Below, piece after piece: positions 51,355 to 55,228 of a stretch of 55,228 bases of DNA. The stretch comes from UBA8828 sp964510855 (GTDB taxonomy: Bacteria > Verrucomicrobiota > Verrucomicrobiia > Opitutales > UBA953), in contig CAZEDB010000010.1 in assembly GCA_964510855.1 (NCBI GenBank), positions 1 to 55,228 of the forward strand, in the 5' to 3' direction. A program made the position numbers and the translations under genes. The notes beneath the pieces were generated by a model. It searched no databases. It was not told the DNA's origin and worked only from the letters and a program-made list of their open reading frames with translations. Each line of letters opens with the position of its first letter. The first letter of the stretch is position 1.

Positions 51355-52430
51355 ACCGTAAAATCTTCTCATTTTTAGCCGGGGCTATCGGCCTTGCCGT
51401 TGCCCTCGGGTTCTATTTTTACAACCCACCTGAGCCGGTTGTTTCCGACCTACGTCGCCTCACCGCTAAAGCTGAACGCCGCGATATTGAGTCGGCGGTA
51501 GTCGCTTCTGGTTTTGTTCGACCGATTATTTCTAGTGAAATTAAAGCTGAAGTTAGTGGTAAGGTGCTGCAACTCCCCGTCACCGATGGGCAACACGTTA
51601 AGCAGGGCGACTTATTAGCAGAACTTGATCCCACACTAGCCCGGGCCGACCGTGAAGAGGCGGCACGTAATTTACAACTGCAACGGCTTAATTTAGAAAA
51701 GCTCGCCCGCGATCGCATGCGGGCTGAGGCCTTGCGAGCCCGCGAGTTTGTCTCGGCTAAAGAGGCTGAAGATGCCATCACCGCCCATGAAGTTGCGAAG
51801 TTGCAACTCGAAGTCTCGCAGTCACGCCTTGATAAGGCGGAAGAAAATCTCCGTCGCACCTCGATTCGTGCCCCGCACGATGGCGTGGTAAGTGATTTAG
51901 GCGTTTTAGTCGGCCAAATCGTCGTCAGCGCGCAGTCGATTAATAGTGGCACTCCTTTGATGAAAGTTTCTGCGATTGATACGCTCAGAGTGGATATCAA
52001 TTTGAACGAGTTTGATGCTACTCGGCTTGAGGTTGGCCGTGAGGCCTTGCTCACTTTCGACTCGCTGCCTGGGGTACGCCGTCCTGGTCGTATCAGTTTC
52101 CTTGCCGCCTTCGGGGTTGCGGATGCAAAGGATAAGGATGTGCGGGTCTTCCCTTGTCAGATTGCCTTTGAGTCAGGCGAAGGGGTACGACCTGGCATTA
52201 GTTCGAATGCACGTGTTCAGCTTGCGGTCGCGAAAGCAGTGATTGCTGTACCTGTTTCAGCGGTGTTTGTGGACGGCGACGAGCGGCACTTATTTGTCCA
52301 GCAAGGTGACGACAAATGGGAACGTCGCACGGTAAAAATTGGCCTCAGTGATTCGGGCTGGTCCGAAGTCTTACAAGGCCTTGCTGAAGGCGAGACGGTC
52401 AGTCTCGTGCGACCAGCGGGGCAGCGTTAA
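51351..52430 (+). CDS. MacA/HlyD-type periplasmic adaptor
   Basis: Membrane-fusion protein linking the inner-membrane transporter to TolC, 359 residues. A membrane anchor lies at about 5-24 (FSFLAGAIGLAVALGFYFY). Lipoyl halves are GKVLQLPVTDGQHVKQGDLL and TSIRAPHDGVVSDLGVLVGQ, flanking a helical hairpin (about 95-165). The beta-barrel and membrane-proximal domain complete it. It is the second gene of the TolC-MacA-ATPase-permease operon. Confidence 0.92.
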   Translation: MNRKIFSFLAGAIGLAVALGFYFYNPPEPVVSDLRRLTAKAERRDIESAVVASGFVRPIISSEIKAEVSGKVLQLPVTDGQHVKQGDLLAELDPTLARADREEAARNLQLQRLNLEKLARDRMRAEALRAREFVSAKEAEDAITAHEVAKLQLEVSQSRLDKAEENLRRTSIRAPHDGVVSDLGVLVGQIVVSAQSINSGTPLMKVSAIDTLRVDINLNEFDATRLEVGREALLTFDSLPGVRRPGRISFLAAFGVADAKDKDVRVFPCQIAFESGEGVRPGISSNARVQLAVAKAVIAVPVSAVFVDGDERHLFVQQGDDKWERRTVKIGLSDSGWSEVLQGLAEGETVSLVRPAGQR

Positions 52431-52433
52431 GGC

Positions 52434-53120
52434 ATGCATCTCGCCGTCCTAGAGTCCCTGCGTAAAACCTATCGGATGGGTTCGGAGGACGTGCATGCCC
52501 TCGCTGGTGTCGATCTCACACTCGAGCGCGATGAAATCACCGCCATCCTTGGGCCTTCTGGTTCAGGAAAGTCTACGCTTATGCATTTGCTGGGCTTTAT
52601 GGACACGCCCACCTCGGGAAAAATCTTCTTCGAGGGTACAGATGTTAGTGCGTTAAGTGCCGAAAGGCGGGCTTGGTACCGCTCCCATCGGGTGGGATTT
52701 ATTTTTCAGTCTTTTAATCTACTCCCACGTTTAACAGTTACAGAAAATGTCGCGCTACCTCTGCTTTATCGCGATGACGTGGGTGATGATGCTGCGCGTG
52801 AGGCCTTAGCTCGGGCTGCTTTAGACCGGGTGGGCATGAGTCACCGCCTTACCCACCGTCCGACAGAACTCTCAGGCGGTGAGCGTCAACGCGTCGCGAT
52901 TGCGCGAGCGATTGTGGGTCGCCCCGCTTTAGTTTTAGCTGATGAGCCCACGGGTAATCTCGATTCGCGTAACGTTGACCGTATCCTCGACTTATTAGCT
53001 GAACTCAATCGCGAGGGGATTGCGGTCTTGCTGGTAACTCACGATCTAGGCGTGGCCGATCGGGCTTCACGAATTATTCGCATGCGCGACGGTCTGATCC
53101 AGGAGGATAAACGCCGATGA
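52434..53120 (+). CDS. MacB/LolD-type ABC ATPase
   Basis: ATPase for the FtsX-type permease that follows, 228 residues. Walker A is ILGPSGSGKSTLMHLL, the X-loop region FIFQSFNLLPRLTVTENVAL, the signature LSGGERQRVAIARAI, Walker B LVLADEPTGNLD and the H-loop VTHD. E. coli MacB has the ATPase fused to the permease; here they are split, as in many bacteria. It overlaps the permease gene by 4 bases. Confidence 0.93.
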   Translation: MHLAVLESLRKTYRMGSEDVHALAGVDLTLERDEITAILGPSGSGKSTLMHLLGFMDTPTSGKIFFEGTDVSALSAERRAWYRSHRVGFIFQSFNLLPRLTVTENVALPLLYRDDVGDDAAREALARAALDRVGMSHRLTHRPTELSGGERQRVAIARAIVGRPALVLADEPTGNLDSRNVDRILDLLAELNREGIAVLLVTHDLGVADRASRIIRMRDGLIQEDKRR

Positions 53121-54412
53121 AACCGCGCCGACTCTTTGAGCGCCTGCGGCCTGCGGTGGTTAACGGTCTGCGTGAGTTACGGGCTAGTAAGGTGCGCTCG
53201 CTCCTTTCGATGTCGGGTATTATTCTCGGAGTGGCTTCGCTCGTAGCCATGGTCACGGTGGTGCAGGGGATGGTGGGCAATTTTCGTCAGTTCGTTGAAG
53301 TCATGGGAGGAATTGAAAAGGTTACGGTGGTTAAGGAGGTTCTCCCTCGTGAGCAGGAACATCTCATTTCGCAGTCGCCTGGGATTACGCTCGATGATGC
53401 CCGTCGTATTCGTTTGGCCGTGCCGATGGCTGACTATGTTTCGCCTGAGTTACAGGTCGGCTGGGAGCGTATTGTACGTAATAATCGTGAGGCTCGTACC
53501 GTGGTCCTGGGTTGCACCTCCGATTGGCTACCGGTAGCGCGTCGTTGGGTTGAGCGTGGCCGTTTCTTGACCGATCTCGACCAGCAAGCCCGGGCTAATG
53601 TTTGTGTGATTGGAGCGGCTTTGGTTGATGAACTTTTTGGCGATGGAGTTGATCCCATCGGCCAGTCCATAAGTATTCGCGGCCGCTCCTTCGAGGTCGT
53701 AGGCGTGCTTAACCTAATTGAGTCTACGGGTATGTCGATGCGACCTTCTGGTGGTCGCGGTCGGGGTTCAGGCGGTATGTGGCGTTGGCGAAATAGCGGG
53801 GTCTACATCCCGGTTGAGACCGCTACCCAGCGCTTCACGGGCAATGACCAGCTCTCGCAGATTGGTGTACGTTTAGCCTCAGCCGATGATTTGGCTGATG
53901 GCGTAGCCATGATTGAGCGTACGGTGTTACTCGCGCACAATGGCATTCAAGATTTTCGCGTCGACACCAACGAGGAAACTTTAGCGGAGTTTCGTAAAAC
54001 AGAATCGGCCTTCATGCTTGCATTGGGGGGTGTGGCGGCGATTTCGCTTTTTGTCGGTGGCATCGGTATCATGAATGTCATGTTGGCATCGATTAATGAG
54101 CGGATTCGAGAGATTGGGGTACGCAAAGCGGTTGGAGCCACTGGCCCAGATATTTTCCTGCAATTCTTGGCTGAAGCAGCAGTCATTTCCGGCGTGGGCG
54201 GTTGCCTCGGCCTAATCGTTTCCGCGGTGTTGGTGGGGGTGATGAATGCCATCCTTTCATCTGTTGTGCCAGGCGGGGTGTCGGCCATGCTCGATTTAAG
54301 CGTGCTCGCACTCGGCTTGGGATCATCAATTACCATTGGCTTATTGGCGGGCGTTTATCCAGCGGTGCGTGCGGCTCGCCTTGATCCGATTGAGGCGTTG
54401 CGGCATGAGTAG
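53117..54412 (+). CDS. MacB/FtsX-type ABC permease
   Basis: Inner-membrane part of the exporter, 431 residues with the four-helix FtsX topology. One helix is near 30 (LLSMSGIILGVASLVAMVTVV), and a large periplasmic domain (about 55-290) follows. The C-terminal helices include ALGGVAAISLFVGGIGIMNV, the conserved RIREIGVRKAVGAT, and GVYPAVRAARLDPIEALRHE. A Gly/Arg-rich insert (GGRGRGSGGMWRWR, about 213-226) interrupts the periplasmic part. An AGGAGG ribosome-binding site precedes the ATG. It likely exports a peptide, macrolide-like drug or lipoprotein; the substrate is unknown. Confidence 0.92.
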   Translation: MKPRRLFERLRPAVVNGLRELRASKVRSLLSMSGIILGVASLVAMVTVVQGMVGNFRQFVEVMGGIEKVTVVKEVLPREQEHLISQSPGITLDDARRIRLAVPMADYVSPELQVGWERIVRNNREARTVVLGCTSDWLPVARRWVERGRFLTDLDQQARANVCVIGAALVDELFGDGVDPIGQSISIRGRSFEVVGVLNLIESTGMSMRPSGGRGRGSGGMWRWRNSGVYIPVETATQRFTGNDQLSQIGVRLASADDLADGVAMIERTVLLAHNGIQDFRVDTNEETLAEFRKTESAFMLALGGVAAISLFVGGIGIMNVMLASINERIREIGVRKAVGATGPDIFLQFLAEAAVISGVGGCLGLIVSAVLVGVMNAILSSVVPGGVSAMLDLSVLALGLGSSITIGLLAGVYPAVRAARLDPIEALRHE

Positions 54413-54416
54413 GGGT

Positions 54417-54472
54417 GGGATGAGAGATGAGGGATAAGAGATAAGGGATTAGGGATGAGAGATGAGGGATTA
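54417..54472 (+). repeat. Heptanucleotide tandem repeat, GRGATDA type
   Basis: Eight contiguous 7-base units, all matching GRGATDA: GGGATGA and GAGATGA (twice each), GGGATTA (twice), GGGATAA and GAGATAA. A degenerate ninth unit (GAGAGGG) follows. It begins 4 bases after the permease stop. The units are nearly pure purine on the plus strand. Confidence 0.9.
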
Positions 54473-54488
54473 GAGAGGGGTAAATAAC

Positions 54489-54557
54489 ACGAAGAACGAA
54501 AGAAGGGTAGAAAGTAGAAGGTAAAAGGTAGAAGGGTTCGTGAAACGAAGAACGAAA
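54489..54557 (+). repeat. Second heptanucleotide repeat (GTARAAR) inside a 13-bp direct repeat
   Basis: Four 7-base units of GTARAAR type lie at 54507-54534. They are flanked by two copies of ACGAAGAACGAAA at 54489-54501 and 54545-54557, exactly 56 bases apart, which is eight times seven. The block follows the GRGATDA repeat and precedes the terminator. Confidence 0.85.
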
Positions 54558-54568
54558 TTTGGTAACAA

Positions 54569-54593
54569 AAAGGCCGCCCTGCGGGCGGCCTTT
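54569..54593. terminator. Bidirectional terminator between efflux operon and barrel gene
   Basis: GGCCGCCC and GGGCGGCC form an 8-bp GC stem around TGC, extended by AAA/TTT to 11 pairs. T-runs flank it on both strands, so it can end transcription of both convergent genes. Confidence 0.88.
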
Positions 54594-54612
54594 GGCTTTG
54601 GGCTTCTAAGCC

Positions 54613-55158
54613 TTAGAACTTAAAGCGAATACCGATGTAAGACTCCCAGCCACCAATGTCTTCTTCTTGTTTAGCTGCGGTGGCATCGAAATCGACATCG
54701 AAGATTTGGAAGTGACGCATCCCGAGGATGAAGTCGACCGTATCTGAGACGGCGAACCTCAGACCTGCTTGAGCACTGGCGGTTAAAGCCGTTTGATCGT
54801 CGTTGGGTGCGGGCGTGAGCATGGTGGCACCTGCACTAACGCCAAAGAAGGGCTTGATGCCTCCAGCAACGCTGCCGAGTTCCCAAGTGAGATCAAAGGT
54901 GGTGGTCAGGGCTTCATCGCTGCCTGCAGGGCGTGTACCATTTTTCCACTCGAGGTCACGATAGAGCGCAGTGACACCAATCGAGATCTGCTCGCTCGTT
55001 TGCCAGCCGAGGGCAAGGCCGGTTACGGTGTTAGACTCATATTTCCCAGCGAGGGTATCCGTGCTGGGTCGAGATGAGCCAACGAGCAAATCTAAGGTGA
55101 ATGCAGGCGCAGCGGCTGCGGTTAAAGCGAGGGCGGCGATAGGTAGGGTTGTCTTCAT
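54613..55158 (-). CDS. Small outer-membrane beta-barrel protein
   Basis: Protein of 181 residues with a signal peptide (TTLPIAALALTAAAAPAF) and alternating hydrophobic strands throughout. It ends in the outer-membrane signature YIGIRFKF with a terminal Phe. Strand segments such as VTGLALGWQTSEQISIGVTA and LRFAVSDTVDFILGMRHF suggest an eight-stranded barrel of the OmpA/OmpW size. The function is unknown. It is convergent with the efflux operon. Confidence 0.8.
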   Translation of the reverse strand: MKTTLPIAALALTAAAAPAFTLDLLVGSSRPSTDTLAGKYESNTVTGLALGWQTSEQISIGVTALYRDLEWKNGTRPAGSDEALTTTFDLTWELGSVAGGIKPFFGVSAGATMLTPAPNDDQTALTASAQAGLRFAVSDTVDFILGMRHFQIFDVDFDATAAKQEEDIGGWESYIGIRFKF

Positions 55159-55228
55159 GGGGTAATAAGGAATTAGGCTTTTAGGTCAGAGGTGTAAAGG
55201 CTCAGTTGCCCTTCTTGACCGTTACTTT

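Noticed and set aside
51419..52054. Minus-strand frame of 211 codons within the adaptor gene
   Set aside because: Ser/Arg-rich shadow of the MacA-type gene, which has clear domains.
55170..55198. Possible sigma-70 promoter for the barrel gene (TTTACA, 17 bases, TAATTC on the minus strand)
   Set aside because: The spacing is right, but the -10 element would leave a leader of only about 5 bases before the ATG at 55158, so support is weak.
1..55228. CRISPR arrays, insertion sequences, prophage or toxin-antitoxin pairs
   Set aside because: No regularly spaced repeats with spacers, no transposase, integrase or phage structural genes, and no toxin-antitoxin gene pairs were found.

Overview
This window looks like a scaffold from a Verrucomicrobiota genome, probably an Opitutae-type relative, assembled from short reads (it holds one run of exactly 100 N). 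The strongest taxonomic pointer is a complete five-gene locus in the order Amuc_1102, 1101, 1100, 1099, 1098 of Akkermansia, a pilus-like envelope complex. FolE2, FloA/NfeD, a Gld-type ABC operon with DUF4340, and many short gene overlaps fit the same phylum. There are no phage blocks, insertion sequences, CRISPR arrays or rRNA genes, and no gene-free stretch exceeds 300 bases.

Layout. 1-3153 (minus): pyruvate dehydrogenase E1 alpha, E1 beta and the start of E2, which runs off the window and is missing from simple ORF lists because it has no stop here. 3305-4796 (plus): HPr and a secreted protein. 4800-5890 (minus): peptide deformylase and a CII-like HTH protein. 5984-7836 (plus): NfeD, FloA and a small proline-rich protein. 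7840-10290 (minus): a zinc/manganese-type ABC importer with a palindrome at its promoter end. 10403-17949 (plus): the pilus-like complex, then a 5'-3' exonuclease. 18996-21544 (minus): two repeat-built paralogues and a CvpA-like membrane protein. 21651-25596 (plus): tRNA-Thr, folE2, tRNA-Arg, two GYF-domain membrane proteins (the second cut by the N gap), DUF2752 and a membrane-anchored nuclease. 25514-28366 (minus): prmB, accC, accB. 28481-36721 (minus): a six-gene envelope operon (TPR anchor, GldA-, GldF- and GldG-like proteins, DUF4340, AsmA-like). 36820-38972 (plus): phosphosugar mutase and a small lipoprotein. 38974-45684 (minus): folB, folK, comEC, ribB fused to a dead RibA-like domain, ribH, nusB, ftsY, aroB. 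45792-54412 (plus): carB, an FKBP isomerase, and a full TolC/MacA/LolD/FtsX-type efflux operon. 54613-55158 (minus): a small outer-membrane barrel.

Much of the window is housekeeping: central carbon, fatty-acid, folate, riboflavin, shikimate and pyrimidine metabolism. The less explained parts are envelope systems: the motor-less secretin complex, the Gld/DUF4340/AsmA operon, the NfeD-FloA operon and the GYF/DUF2752 cluster. The most unusual observations are (1) a new-looking repeat of about 120 residues present four times in two adjacent genes, (2) heptanucleotide tandem repeats behind the efflux operon, (3) a RibA-like domain that has lost its zinc cysteines, and (4) a sharp base-composition step inside the E2 gene.
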